NCBI RefSeq assembly: GCF_932276165.1
Contig: NC_063995.1
Location: forward strand, 11,284,001-11,348,000
DNA: 64,000 nt
From: Plutella xylostella
Taxonomy: Eukaryota; Arthropoda; Insecta; Lepidoptera; Plutellidae
Reading direction: 5' to 3'
Positions 1-9,818 of this stretch are shown piece by piece. Position numbers and translations under genes: made by a program. The notes under the pieces are model-generated. The model did not search any database. It worked only from the letters and a program-made list of their open reading frames with translations, and was not told where the DNA came from. The first letter of the stretch is position 1; the number at the start of each line of letters is the position of its first letter.

Positions 1-1185
1 TACATTGCTTTATTATAGTAAAAAAAATTCGACGCCAAAAAAAGTTATATAGTCATATAAATTATTTGTAGTATTCTTTTTCTTTTTGTTTCTGTTTTTT
101 ATTGTTCAGTGTGTCAAATAAATGTTTCTTTCTTTCTTTCTTTATTTAAGGTATAAAAAATTTAAACCGACACGTCCACTATAAACGCCCAAATTTTTGT
201 GTGAAGTGGTGGGACGTCATTATTTCCGTTTCACGGCTCCGAATAATGAGTCTCGCCAGTCGCGCCTATGGACATAGATTATTCTGAGATTGACGTATCG
301 TCACATCCCATCACATCCGAACTAAGAGAATCTCTCACGTTTCAAAGATTAAAAGTTGCCGAAGTTTTTTTGTACTTTAAAACAATTATTTACTTGCTCA
401 AAAAATAATTTTAATCACAAATATTGATGGAGGCATAATTCTGAAATAACAAAGTTTATTAAAAATAATATTTGACCTTTATTTGAATCACATACATATT
501 CCCTATTCATTTAATTTCAACGTATGAGGAGGAATCAGCTGCATTATTAACGCCCTAGTTAATCCATATTACTATGACAAGGTTCCATCATTGTAGGTAG
601 GTACAGTCATGTATACGGCCAGTCATATATTACGTGCTCGTTCAAAAACCGATAATCTAGAATGGTTTCAACGTAGACAAATGCTTTGTTTTCCACTCGA
701 CTCTCTGTTTGAATATCGAACTAGTCTATAAATTCTGATTTGCCTTTTATTCGATTTGTAACGGATTTTCCGTTTGGCAAATAACATTAGCCAATACTAT
801 TTTTTAAAACCAGTGTTAAATGTTTGAACAGAGAACAAAAGGAAATATTTTGTAAATAAATTATAACTGAATGAATAAAAAACAGTGCAAACCTATGACT
901 TTGATTTGAGTCGGTTCATGAAAATGTAGGGGTGAATTATTTTCGATACATGGACTTTCATCTAATTTCAGAATGAAAATATGAGAAATTAAAATTATGT
1001 TAAAGACTTCAAATGTATGCAGTCTTATCACTGTTTTCATTATTTAAATTGTAACTTTATACCTAATGTTCAATAAAGTGTTTATAAATAAACAAATAAA
1101 TTATTACTTAAACTAGACATACGTTTGGAAAGTGTTTAGCACTGTCAAATACATTATACTTATATCTTGTTTCCTGTTCAACTCC
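1..1185. other. AT-rich non-coding stretch
   Basis: No ORF of note and no repeat recognised apart from a short (CTTT)n run near 128-147. Several AATAAA-like strings occur, as expected by chance at this composition. No exon can be supported. Confidence 0.5.
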
Positions 1186-1189
1186 TTTT

Positions 1190-1282
1190 TGCAAATTTCA
1201 AAAGGCGTATGTTCAGATTGACCCTCTGAGTGACCCTCTTTCGGCTTAGTATACCCTTTCTACAACATCCTGTACATGTTTT
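1190..1282 (-). repeat. Fragment of the ACAGGGTGTTGCAAAA repeat family
   Basis: Read on the minus strand it starts with tacaggatgttgtag, then agggtatactaagccgaaag, then a stretch matching 'gtgactcagggggtcaatctgaac'. The same order occurs at 17730-17915, 29085-29262 and 55888-56000. This is a dispersed non-coding family; its class is not recognised. Confidence 0.55.
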
Positions 1283-1496
1283 TTTCTTGCTCATCTTAAG
1301 TAAACAATATTCACAGTTCGCAATAATCCAACAATGAGACGGTGCAAGAAGTAGCACTAAATGTAACACTTAGCGGTATTCGGGCGCACCTCCCGCCCCA
1401 ACTCGACTCGTGTTAAATCTAGCTCAAATAGGAAACAGAACTTCTCCTTGGAATATGGAACACATTTGGGAGAAGTGCTGCATTGTAAATAAATAA

Positions 1497-1727
1497 ATAT
1501 GTGGGGACATCTCACACACGGCCATCTGACCACAAGCTAGGCAGAGCCTGTGTTATGGGTATCGGACAGCTGATATATCTACACAGATAGATACATATTA
1601 AATATAAATATGAACACCCAAGACCCGAGTACAAATATCTGCCTTTAAACAAATATCTGCCCCAGCCGGGAATCGAACCCGGGACTTGACGCTATTCTGT
1701 CAGGCCAATCCTTTGACCACTGTAAAA
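1497..1727 (-). mobile_element. tRNA-headed SINE, family B
   Basis: On the minus strand a tRNA-like head with a B-box (gggttcgattcccgg type) is followed by a body containing tatttgtttaaaggcag. The shared 3' tail reads agctgtccgatacccataac ... gtgtgagatgtccccacat. The same tail occurs at 5021-5228, 42083-42316 and 54756-54988. A non-autonomous element of this kind is transcribed by RNA polymerase III from the internal A/B boxes and mobilised by a partner LINE. Confidence 0.75.
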
Positions 1728-1734
1728 AAAACAT

Positions 1735-1865
1735 ATTCTAGCTGATTCTTGATCATAGGTCGCAAGCCGTATCGCCGTTTTACGCCGTGCGTACAAATGT
1801 ACAGTGAAATTCGGGTCTCTGACTACCCCTTCGGGAATTACAGTCCTGAGCATTATGTAGGTATG
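1735..1865 (+). repeat. 3' fragment of SINE family C
   Basis: Contains 'gactaccccttcgggaattacagtc', matching the 3' part of the longer SINE at 8038-8390 and the fragments at 10655-10740 and 61868-61965. No tRNA head is present, so this is a truncated copy. Confidence 0.5.
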
Positions 1866-2137
1866 TTTATATGTTTTACCCGACCCTAATTATCTCTTCT
1901 TCTTATTATTTGTTCTAAAACATAGAGTTATCTTGCTTCCGCCGTATTGTCTAGCATATCTTGAAACTTGATTTAACTCTGCCTCTGTTGAATAAACAGT
2001 GGTACTTGTTTGCTTACGACCAAGTTTTCAATGTTATCGTCCGTTTTCGAATGCGCTGTGCTATTGTTTGTTTCAATGATTAGGTGCTTTATCTACTTAT
2101 TTATGTTAGAAAAATAGTCAGTGTATGCCGAAAGAGC
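1866..2137. other. No recognisable content
   Basis: AT-rich DNA between a SINE fragment and the split palindrome. No ORF or repeat was identified. Confidence 0.4.
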
Positions 2138-2204
2138 GCAATTTTAATAGGTATTCTTGACATGAATTATTATTATTATACTTCATGTCAAGGATACCTA
2201 CTAC

Positions 2205-2429
2205 TCCAGAGAACCTAAAACTGGAAAAAGGCTTGCCCAGAGGAAAATTACTCGAGCGGATATGGGCCAGGTGGTCCCACCGAAGCTGAAAACAGCTACC
2301 ACCTCAAACGACCATCTAGAGAATGCCGCCATTGAATTTATGGCTATTACAACCGCCACAAAGCAGGTAAATCTCTGTCCTGCAAAACGATCATGCAGAC
2401 CTACAGGCAAGAGAACGAAAGCCGGCTAA
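2205..2429 (+). pseudogene. Upstream LINE frame preceding the helicase
   Basis: From the LINE junction a reading frame (codons in phase with 2205) stays open through a stop TAA at 2427-2429. It has basic/polar composition and no recognised domain. The helicase frame is a different phase and is closed upstream by a TGA at 2333-2335. The two open frames overlap at about 2336-2426, the pattern left by one frameshifting indel in a formerly continuous ORF. It is described as broken and no repaired sequence is proposed. The alternative, that this frame is open by chance, is possible over only 75 codons. Confidence 0.45.
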
Positions 2430-3622
2430 AAGTTTTACTCGAGGAGGCCGAAGCCTGCATATACGATAACAGTAGTTGCCAAGTCCTCAGAGGCAAAATG
2501 ACTGGAGCGTATATGGCGGCTTATAGCGAGGAATGCGGATTCGTGCCCTGGGAACGCAACATCCCGAAACTCACTCTCCCACACAACAACCAAATGGTGG
2601 TCGTAGCTCAGTGTACCAGGATTATGCTAGAGGACAAAATCCTAGCAAAAGCGGAAACCATTAACGCTACCTGGAATAGCTGGATGATGCCCACCATCGC
2701 TTGGGTGAACGGGGTACCTGGATGTGGGAAGACAACCTGGGTGGTAAATAACTTCGATGTGAGCAAAGACACCATTATCACCACGACAACTGAGGCGGCC
2801 GTCGATATACGAAACAGGCTAGCGCATAGGATCGGGGACATGGTTAGAACTAGGGTACGTACGATGGCATCAGTCCTAGTAAACGGCTTTAGAGAACATG
2901 TCGGATGCCAACGCCTGATAATTGACGAGGCCCTGATGAACCATTTCGGGGCAATCGTAATTGCCGCCCGCCTGTCCCGTGCCAGTGATATTGCTCTAAT
3001 CGGAGACATCAACCAGCTACCGTACATAGACAGAGAGAACCTATTCGAACTAAGGTACAGTCGCCCAACACTGGTAGCAAACATCACCCAGGAGCTGTTG
3101 TGCTCATACAGAAACCCCATGGATGTTGCATACGCCCTAAGAGAAGTATACTCAGGCATATACGCAGCCACAACGCGTATCCAATCCCTGCAGCTGAAAA
3201 GGTTTACAGACGCAGCAATTCCAAAATCCCAAACCAACACTCTATTCCTGACGCATACACAGGAAGAAAAAGAGACCCTGACCAGCCAAGGGTTTGGAGA
3301 AGGAACGGGATCACGCGTCTTAACCATACACGAAGCACAGGGATTGACGTACGAATCCGTCATTATCATAAAAACAAAAGATAAAATAAAGTTGCACGAT
3401 AGCATACCTCACGCAGTAGTGGCGCTGTCGAGGCACACCTCCGCCTGCACCTACTATGCGGATGACACCGAGGACGCTATCGGCAACCTCGCTAGAACGG
3501 CAATAACAGCACCGAAGAAACGGATCCTCGAGTACAACCTAAAGATGGCAATAAAAAATCGGGACAAAGAGGTCGTTGCCCAGCAATCAAGGCTTTTGGC
3601 AACGCAAAATGGAGCGGAATAG
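2393..3622 (+). CDS. Virus-like superfamily-1 RNA helicase domain (LINE-borne)
   Basis: This 409-codon ORF has the ordered motifs of alphavirus-like SF1 NTPase/helicases. Walker A GVPGCGKTT lies at residues 107-115, Walker B LIIDEA at 175-180, motif III GDINQLPY at 204-211, motif V TIHEAQGLTY at 311-320 and motif VI VALSRHT at 343-349. In tobamo-like viruses this domain unwinds RNA within the replicase. Here it lies inside a truncated LINE with target duplication and poly(A), so it is retrotransposon cargo rather than a free-living viral insertion. The methionine is only the first ATG; the open frame extends back to about 2336, and the original start was far upstream. All nucleotide-binding motifs are preserved with no internal stop, implying recent insertion or past constraint. 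About 60 residues follow motif VI. Expression is unlikely without a promoter. Confidence 0.8.
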   Translation: MQTYRQENESRLKVLLEEAEACIYDNSSCQVLRGKMTGAYMAAYSEECGFVPWERNIPKLTLPHNNQMVVVAQCTRIMLEDKILAKAETINATWNSWMMPTIAWVNGVPGCGKTTWVVNNFDVSKDTIITTTTEAAVDIRNRLAHRIGDMVRTRVRTMASVLVNGFREHVGCQRLIIDEALMNHFGAIVIAARLSRASDIALIGDINQLPYIDRENLFELRYSRPTLVANITQELLCSYRNPMDVAYALREVYSGIYAATTRIQSLQLKRFTDAAIPKSQTNTLFLTHTQEEKETLTSQGFGEGTGSRVLTIHEAQGLTYESVIIIKTKDKIKLHDSIPHAVVALSRHTSACTYYADDTEDAIGNLARTAITAPKKRILEYNLKMAIKNRDKEVVAQQSRLLATQNGAE

Positions 3623-4260
3623 GAGAATTTTAATTTTATATTGACGGCCAAACCGTATTGCATGTATTTTATAGTTTTGTTATGTATAGTATATAGCATG
3701 TATTGTATAGTTTTGATTTGTAGGTATTGTATAGTATATCATGAATTAATATTATCTGTATAAGAACTAACCAATAAAATTAAGATAGTTTTAAGAACAC
3801 TGTCACACATTAACACCAGGCAAAACAACAGCGATGACAAAAGGAGTGTGTGGCCACTGACAGGCGTCTGTTAAGTTCTCTGAAGACAGCTGACACTGGC
3901 CCTACCCTTCAAATGTTTGTTGCCATTATAATTGTAAGTGTGACTGTGTGAAACAAAGAAAAAAAAAAAAAAAAACAAGAAATGCACAACTGGGGGTTTT
4001 TAGTCGGTTAAAGGCCGACACTACCTGGGTCCCCTTCCCAGGTGTCTGTGTAGATTTTCCTCCAGGAGTGCAAAAAAAAAATAAAAAAAAAATTTATTAA
4101 TAATATATAGGTATATATATATAAAAGATAAAATATATATATTATAAGCTTCCACATTGAGTAGTGAGTAGTTAAAAGATGAAGACAAAAAACAAACAAA
4201 CTCTCACAATATATTGATCTCTCAAAAAGGCACGGACATAAAGTCTGTGGAGTGATAATA

Positions 4261-4267
<7 letters not shown>
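3623..4267 (+). other. 3' UTR of the helicase-bearing LINE
   Basis: AT-rich, with tandem-like 'tattgtatagttttg' motifs at 3655-3735, an A-run at 3959-3976, a GC hairpin at about 4010-4045 and a (TA)-rich tract at 4108-4140. It leads into the terminal poly(A). There is no coding potential beyond shadows. Confidence 0.6.
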
Positions 4268-4293
<26 letters not shown>

Positions 4294-4312
4294 GGATACC
4301 TACTAAAATTGC

Positions 4313-4689
4313 ATTATTATACTTACATACAACGAAATTTTCATAACTTTTTGCATAAATATCACGTTTAACACAAAATTTTTACACCTGAAATAAATAG
4401 TATAATATATTATTATTTTCAAAATGAATACAGGCTTAGCATAGGTATTTTCAGACATGCAGTGGTTTTAAGTAACATAATAGCAGACAAATAACGTGAT
4501 ATCATAATCAATTAAATTATTTAAAACTAAAAAAAACGTAGCAGACGTAGTATTCATGCTATTTTCCAATGTGGTTTCGTAGCGTTCGTAGCAGTCACAC
4601 ACAAGGTTTTTAAAACCAGTATTTTTTTGCAACAACCATGTGTTATTGCAATTATTTTATACAACAATAAGTCACAAGTTTTACTGTAT
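4313..4689. other. No recognisable content
   Basis: AT-rich DNA; no ORF, repeat or hairpin of note. Confidence 0.4.
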
Positions 4690-4998
4690 ATTATTCTATT
4701 CTCTATGGGGGTGTAAGTACCTGCACCTGGCTCTCTCGAATGGAACCTTTGTGCATATCCCCTAGGTCTAAACTGCCTTCCTAAGCTTGGACTATTTCCC
4801 ACCACGCTGGTCCACTGCGGGTTGATATGTTCAGATATGCAGGTTTCTTCACGATGTTTTCCTTCACCGTAAGAGCGATGGTATACATTGTACTTAAGTT
4901 AAAATAACTCATTGGTACATGTCAGCGCCGGGATTCGAACCCGCATCTCTGGCTTGAGATGCGGGCGCTCACCCGACTGAGCTACCACCGCTCCACTG
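4690..4998 (-). mobile_element. Full-length tRNA-headed SINE, family A
   Basis: On the minus strand the head is agcggtggtagctcagtcgg ... atgcgggttcgaatcccggc, with good A and B boxes. The body (gacatgtaccaatgagt..., gaaggaaaacatcgtgaaga) and 3' part (gtgggaaatagtccaagctt ... gcaggtacttacaccc) follow, ending in a tail like agaatagaat. Other copies lie at 11724-12052 (+), 14683-14880 (-) and 41338-41475 (-). Confidence 0.8.
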
Positions 4999-5020
4999 TA
5001 CACTCTCACATTGATTTATA

Positions 5021-5228
5021 TGTGGGGACATCTCACCGGCGGCCATCCGACCTCAATATACGCAGAGCCTGTAATATGGGTATCGGACAGCTGATAGGTA
5101 TATACATTTTACATTTTATCTATCACGAGTAGAAATATCTGTCTTTAAACAAATATCTGCCCCGGCCGGGAATCGAACCCGGGACCTTCGGCATAGCAGT
5201 CAGCCAACCAACCACTACACCAGTCAGT
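5021..5228 (-). mobile_element. tRNA-headed SINE, family B
   Basis: The minus-strand head (gtgtagtggttggttggctg, then B-box gggttcgattcccggccggg) resembles the copies at 1497-1727 and 63243-63372. The 3' tail is the shared ctgtccgatacccatattac ... gagatgtccccacata. Confidence 0.75.
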
Positions 5229-6037
5229 CGAATACTTACCAGCTTTTCATTTTATTCCGAAACTCTTCTAAGAGTAACATAAACATTTCAATACGGAGTG
5301 CAATAAAACTCAAGGCCAAATAGCGGTTTTATTAAAATAAATCATTACCCCAAAAGCCATTCCACCACACATTAATCGGTTAGCAAACGCGTAAATTATA
5401 TTATCCAAAGCGAAAAGTATCCGCACTTACGACCCCATAAATTTTATATCCATACTTTTCCATTAAACCTTGGTCAAGTGAATATTTTGAGGGAGAGTAG
5501 CTGGTTCTAAACATTTTCTTTTATTATAGCCACGATTAAGGAACATAAGTACTTCTCTAACTCACGTTAGCACAAATCTGCTGTCAACTTGTAGAATAGT
5601 GTTAAATAAATAAATAAATAATAAAACGACAAACATCTTCACTTCAACCAATGCGCCTGATATCTGTCGGTGATGATGGTTTAAAAACGTGGACACAGAC
5701 GATTGGACCGGTGCGAGGTGCATCAATGAACAGCCAATCAGCTAGTTTTATTCAGGACCTATAATCATGTTCATCTGAAAGATAGCATCAAAACATTTGT
5801 TTATTCGTAATAGTAACTATATTGTGTACGAGGGCCGGCTATTCTTCTGTGAGCTTGTCTCATAATTATAACGGACAAACTGATGACCAAATTAAACAAA
5901 TTCTCAAGTGTAGTTCATGAATCGTACTGACAGCATTAGTCAGCCACTATGGTTCCCTGGCACCGAAAGAGAATAAATATACTACTTGTATAAATAAGTA
6001 CTTAAATTAGTCTCTTCCTCTAAAAGAAACGATCGAA
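5229..6037. other. No recognisable content
   Basis: AT-rich unique-looking DNA with no ORF or repeat that can be supported. Confidence 0.4.
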
Positions 6038-6229
6038 TTAATCTTTGTTATAGTTCCACAAATAGCCGCTAGATGGGTCTGATCCTATTTTACATAACAA
6101 CTGGGTGCAATAAAGTTGGCATACAAAAGTGGCGCCCGCTATACACGCTTCCGTCGCGGACCCATGAAAAGCGGAATTACCCAACTGTATCGAAATTGCT
6201 CCAATAAATATCGCGATTAGAATAGCCAT
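6038..6229 (-). CDS. Possible small secreted peptide
   Basis: This 63-codon ORF opens with a hydrophobic segment resembling a signal peptide (residues 1-19, MAILIAIFIGAISIQLGNS). A short mature region has four cysteines, spaced C-x6-C-x3-C-x4-C, and a polar C-terminus. Its coding composition (gcgggcgcc, ggatcagacccatctagc) is richer in GC than the surroundings. No family is recognised. The C-x3-C spacing occurs in several small disulfide peptides, but the last two cysteines of a classical six-Cys fold are missing, so no function is assigned. No AATAAA was seen just downstream. It could be a chance ORF or one exon of a larger gene. Confidence 0.3.
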   Translation of the reverse strand: MAILIAIFIGAISIQLGNSAFHGSATEACIAGATFVCQLYCTQLLCKIGSDPSSGYLWNYNKD

Positions 6230-7500
6230 ACATGGAAGCCGTGTATACTGTTAGAGCTCAGAGCTGTTTGAATGTGCTGTAATGAATTTTAATGTAAAAA
6301 AATTACGTCGATTTTAATTGTATTTTTCGAAATTATTGACATTAAAATTTATAATTATGAATAACACTAATGTAATAAAATTATGTCAAGTTTAAAATTC
6401 TGACAAAAAGTTAAATATACTACAGTTAAAATATACCTACAGTTGTATGTAATCTTTATATACTAGTAATTTTATAAATAGTAATGATTTATTTGTATTG
6501 AATAAGCATTATGCACCGATACTGCTGGCAGGATCGATTTAAAATTTTCTTTCACCACCTATAGTGTTACAAAGGTGTAACATTATTCCTCAACGCTAAG
6601 TATATGATATTTTTTACTCCTTGAAGAAAGTTAATCTTGCTGTTAAGTCGTCTTCATAAAGCAAACCTTTTATTTTGTAATACTTAACAATAAAAAACAC
6701 GTAATTTTAGCTCTTAGCACAATTACACGTCCGTTAAATTACCACGTAAAGGCCTGCTCAGACTCAGAAATTAAATTTAATGTATCATAATTAACAACCT
6801 CTTAAAAGAGAGTATGAAGAATCATTGCCGTAATAATTTCAGGGAATGGACCTATGAATTTTAACTCCACAGTCCACAGTGGTCTTTTAGTTTTATAACG
6901 CGAAAGAGAGTTTTATGACTCTGGTGGTGACGGCTACTTATCTAACGGACATACGACTGGTTTGGGTGAAATATTTGAACCCATTGGCCACAGATGACCT
7001 AGGTCTCACCAAGGTCTCAAACGTTTTTGAATGTTTGTGAGTTTGTGCTGAATGTTTTTGGAGAATTTATTGTTTTGTTGTTGTTTACGGATTTGGGAGT
7101 CTACTATACTTATTGATTTAATTGTATTATTGTCAAATTCTAAAATATCACCATCATCCCCTTGCTATTAGAAGTTTAAAATAAAAGTAAGAAGAGATAC
7201 CATGTAAGATAGAAAACATAATGATGTACCTATTACCACAAAATGTATTTGCTTTGTGTGTATTACTATGTCTTAAATTGCTATTTAGCTAGTATATTTT
7301 TGTTATCACATAGATAATTTTGATTAAAAAAAAATATTTAAAATCAACCACTTATTATTCTTCTTTTCTTTCGGCGGTTGGGTATCATTTGGCTTATTTC
7401 CTCTCTCAAAAGTGCTGCTGGACCACCACCTATTCCTATCGCCTAAATTAGATTAAATTCTATTGAACAACCCCCTCAATGATAAGGTACAATACCCTCC
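6230..7500. other. No recognisable content
   Basis: AT-rich; short ORFs only. Nothing can be assigned. Confidence 0.4.
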
Positions 7501-7502
7501 AT

Positions 7503-7639
7503 CTGAAGGGCTAGCACGGGGCGCATTTACGACGTGACATAAATTCTCCATCGCGCTCGCTCTTGTGGTTGCGCGACGTGAGTGAGCGTGACGAAGAACT
7601 TTTGTCACGTCTTAATTCCGCCCCGTGCTAGCCCTTCAG
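7503..7639. mobile_element. Palindromic MITE
   Basis: The termini ctgaagggctagcacggggc and gccccgtgctagcccttcag are inverted copies about 20 bp long. Inside, acgacgtgacataa pairs roughly with the complement of ttttgtcacgtctt. Total length is 137 bp with a GC-rich centre, giving the fold-back structure of a non-autonomous DNA transposon. No obvious target duplication was resolved. Confidence 0.6.
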
Positions 7640-8037
7640 GCAATGGTAAAAGCGGAAAATGAAGCCGCGGAACGAGACAGTTTTATTTCATTACCCCCAA
7701 TGTCATTGTCCGGGTGACAGTCGAAATCCCCCGGTTCTAGAACGTTCCAGATTATTCCACTCAGTCGATTTGTTCCCGAAGCACGTACAAGGTGACCGTC
7801 TATTCGTGGCGAGGCGAGACGTCCAACGAAAGTGTTACTTTTTTATATGAGGCGTTGGACTGTTGGTTGAAGCGTTTTGATTGGTGGGAAATCTTTGAGG
7901 ACTATTAAAATTAATTGCTGATGGGTTTTGTCTAAAAACATCGCTGGGTAATGATGGTGTCGTATAGATTTATTGCTGATGATTTAACGCATTCAAAAGT
8001 TGACTGCTATCATTTATTTTGCCTATACTATATTATA
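7640..8037. other. No recognisable content
   Basis: A 63-codon plus-strand ORF (7659-7850) lies here but has no domain-like features. Otherwise featureless. Confidence 0.35.
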
Positions 8038-8390
8038 TTAGTAGCGGTGGTGGCTTAATGGATAAGGCCTCGTCCTTTCAATCGAGAGGCCGTGGGTTCA
8101 AATCCTGGCCTGTACCAATGAATTCTTTCAATTGTGTTTTCAATTAAGGAGTTTAAGTACAATAATACCACGGTGATGAAAACATCTTGAGAAAACCTGC
8201 ACATCTAGATTCTAGATGTGTATCTTAAGTGCATTGTACTTATTCCAAAACGACGATATGGTTAGCAACCTTTCACGTGAGTACAAATGTGCTGCGAAAA
8301 GTGGGTGGCTCGCTTGTGAGCCACCTTTGACTACCCCTTCGGGGATTACAGTCGTGAGTGCATGTACATGTACTATATTAAAGATCCTCT
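8038..8390 (+). mobile_element. Full-length tRNA-headed SINE, family C
   Basis: The head (gcggtggtggcttaatggat ... gtgggttcaaatcctggcc) has recognisable A and B boxes, but its 5' and 3' ends do not pair as an acceptor stem, so it is a SINE head, not a tRNA gene. The body shares 'gtaccaatgaattc' and 'gaaaacatcttgagaaaacc' with family A. The 3' part (gtgggtggctcgcttgtgag, gactaccccttcggggatta) recurs at 1735-1865, 10655-10740 and 61868-61965. Confidence 0.7.
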
Positions 8391-8726
8391 TTTATTTCTC
8401 CCTAACCTTCGGAACGTTATCATGATATTATGTATTACAATTCTATAGTGACCCCACTGCACAAGGGCGTACCCAGGATTTCAGCTAGGGGGGGGCAGCT
8501 CATACCTATTTCGAGATGATGGTCGGTCGATTGTAACCAAAAATCATGAAAATTTACTTGTAGTGCGTAGCTAACCTATACCTACTATAACGAATATTGT
8601 ACAATATTTAATTTTAACGTAAATGCAGGTATTACCGCCATCTTTAAGCCATTTTTGACTTTGAAGATCGAAAAGAAAGGGTTTTGGTTGATCATTAAAT
8701 ATAATATTTTTGTATACGATTATACA

Positions 8727-8912
8727 GTGTGTTGTTTTTCGGACCCAACAAACTTTAAGGGTGGATTCTACGAGTAATTTCATCGATGAAAAAACCCCCA
8801 TGTGTGGGGTCAAATCTAAATATTCTAGAAATGGCGGCCATTTTAAAGTTTTAGATAGGTACTTAGTTTTCATAACAAATCATATCTCGAGATTTAATTA
8901 AACGCCTTACGG
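8727..8912 (+). repeat. Dispersed repeat shared with 56560-56712
   Basis: The order 'acagtgtgttgtttttcgga', 'gggtggattctacgagtaat', 'tgtggggtc', 'atatctcgaga' is found in reverse orientation at 56560-56712. Non-coding; class unknown. Confidence 0.6.
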
Positions 8913-9337
8913 ACATGAAATAAAATGATTTCATCGGCAAATAGCCATTTGTATCCAATAAAAATATCCACAACTGCTAAAAAGGTACATAAAATAAGTT
9001 AAAAGCACCTAATCTAATTTATTGGCGCAAAAAAAAATTATTTAAAAATTTACATTTACTTTGAAAATAGCCCCCTTCGATGATATTTTTATGTATTAAT
9101 TTAAAACTATTTGAAATAAGCTAAACAATGATACCAAAACCGTAGGTATCTGTACGTCGAGGCAGTCAAGAATTATCGAAAGTTTAAAACACACCTAACG
9201 GAGCGCCGCAGCTCAGGTAGCAATCGTCACGGGGTGGCGGTAATACCATCAACTGCTTCTATCATTGAGGGTATTATTACCGTTTATTTTAAATGTTAAT
9301 TTTATCGTATTTATATACTTGCAAAAACCTTCGAAAA

Positions 9338-9489
9338 TACTTACTCCCAGTTTCTATAACTCTATCTATCCTTAACTGGTAGTTACTTTCATACGATTTT
9401 GGCAGATTGTTACTTTTGATTATGTCAAAATCGTATGAAAGTAACTACCAGTTATGGATAGATAGAGTTATAGAAACTGGCAGTAAGTA
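9338..9489. mobile_element. Near-perfect fold-back MITE (TA target)
   Basis: Arms of about 60 bp run from tacttactcccagtttctat to the complementary atagaaactggcagtaagta, with only a couple of mismatches and a loop of about 25 bases. TA dinucleotides sit at both outer edges, consistent with a Tc1/mariner-type target. If transcribed, it would make a long hairpin RNA. Confidence 0.7.
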
Positions 9490-9818
9490 AACATGTTGAA
9501 TAAGTTATTTTAGAATTAAAGTCAAGAAAATTATCAATAATTTTATATAAAAACTCTTTTGTAACAAACCAATGTTCTTACGGGACCGATCATGCAACTC
9601 TGTCTAAAAACCTGGTGAACCCGGGAAACTATTGAAATATTTCTTTTTCTAGAAAAGCTACGCATAGAAATTACTGTCTTATTAGATGCATATCACACAA
9701 ACGCAGGTAATTTAAATCCGTTCTATGACTAAAACCGACTGGTTAGCTCAGTAAATTGATCTTTCTTGAAGGTGGCGGTGACATCTTCCCGTTTTTTTTG
9801 AAAATTAAATATATTTTT

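Larger units (their letters stand above)
2190..4304 (+). mobile_element. 5'-truncated R1-like LINE carrying a viral helicase domain
   Basis: The insertion is delimited by a 13-bp target-site duplication, aaggatacctact, at 2190-2202 and 4292-4304. A poly(A) tract at about 4268-4291 precedes the right copy. LINE sequence therefore spans about 2203-4291. It contains only the C-terminal helicase part of the polyprotein and the 3' UTR; endonuclease and RT are absent, as expected for 5' truncation. The 3' UTR (agtcggttaaaggccgacac and a repeated cctgggt/cccaggtgt hairpin near 4010-4045) resembles lepidopteran R1-type LINE 3' ends. Insect R1-clade LINEs with a C-terminal tobamovirus-like SF1 helicase have been described; assignment here is by that analogy. 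An A-run at 3959-3976 inside the UTR could be an internal priming site or an older junction. Confidence 0.75.
2138..4312. mobile_element. Small palindromic MITE split by a LINE insertion
   Basis: The left part (2138-2202) reads gcaattttaataggtattc ... ttcatgtcaaggatacctact. The missing right end, ggatacctactaaaattgc, appears immediately after the LINE poly(A) at 4294-4312. With the LINE and one copy of its 13-bp target duplication removed, the halves form a nearly perfect fold-back of about 73 bp with a short ATT-rich loop. It was therefore a fold-back element before the LINE landed in its right arm. Confidence 0.7.

Noticed and set aside
2608..3405. 265-codon minus-strand ORF opposite the helicase
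   Set aside because: It is antisense to a domain with clear motifs; the composition reflects the other strand. No domain of its own.
8041..8115. tRNA-like sequence with A and B boxes
   Set aside because: The ends do not form an acceptor stem and SINE body sequence follows. It is a SINE head, not a tRNA gene. The same applies to heads at 4925-4995, 11724-11800, 42083-42150 and 54756-54830.
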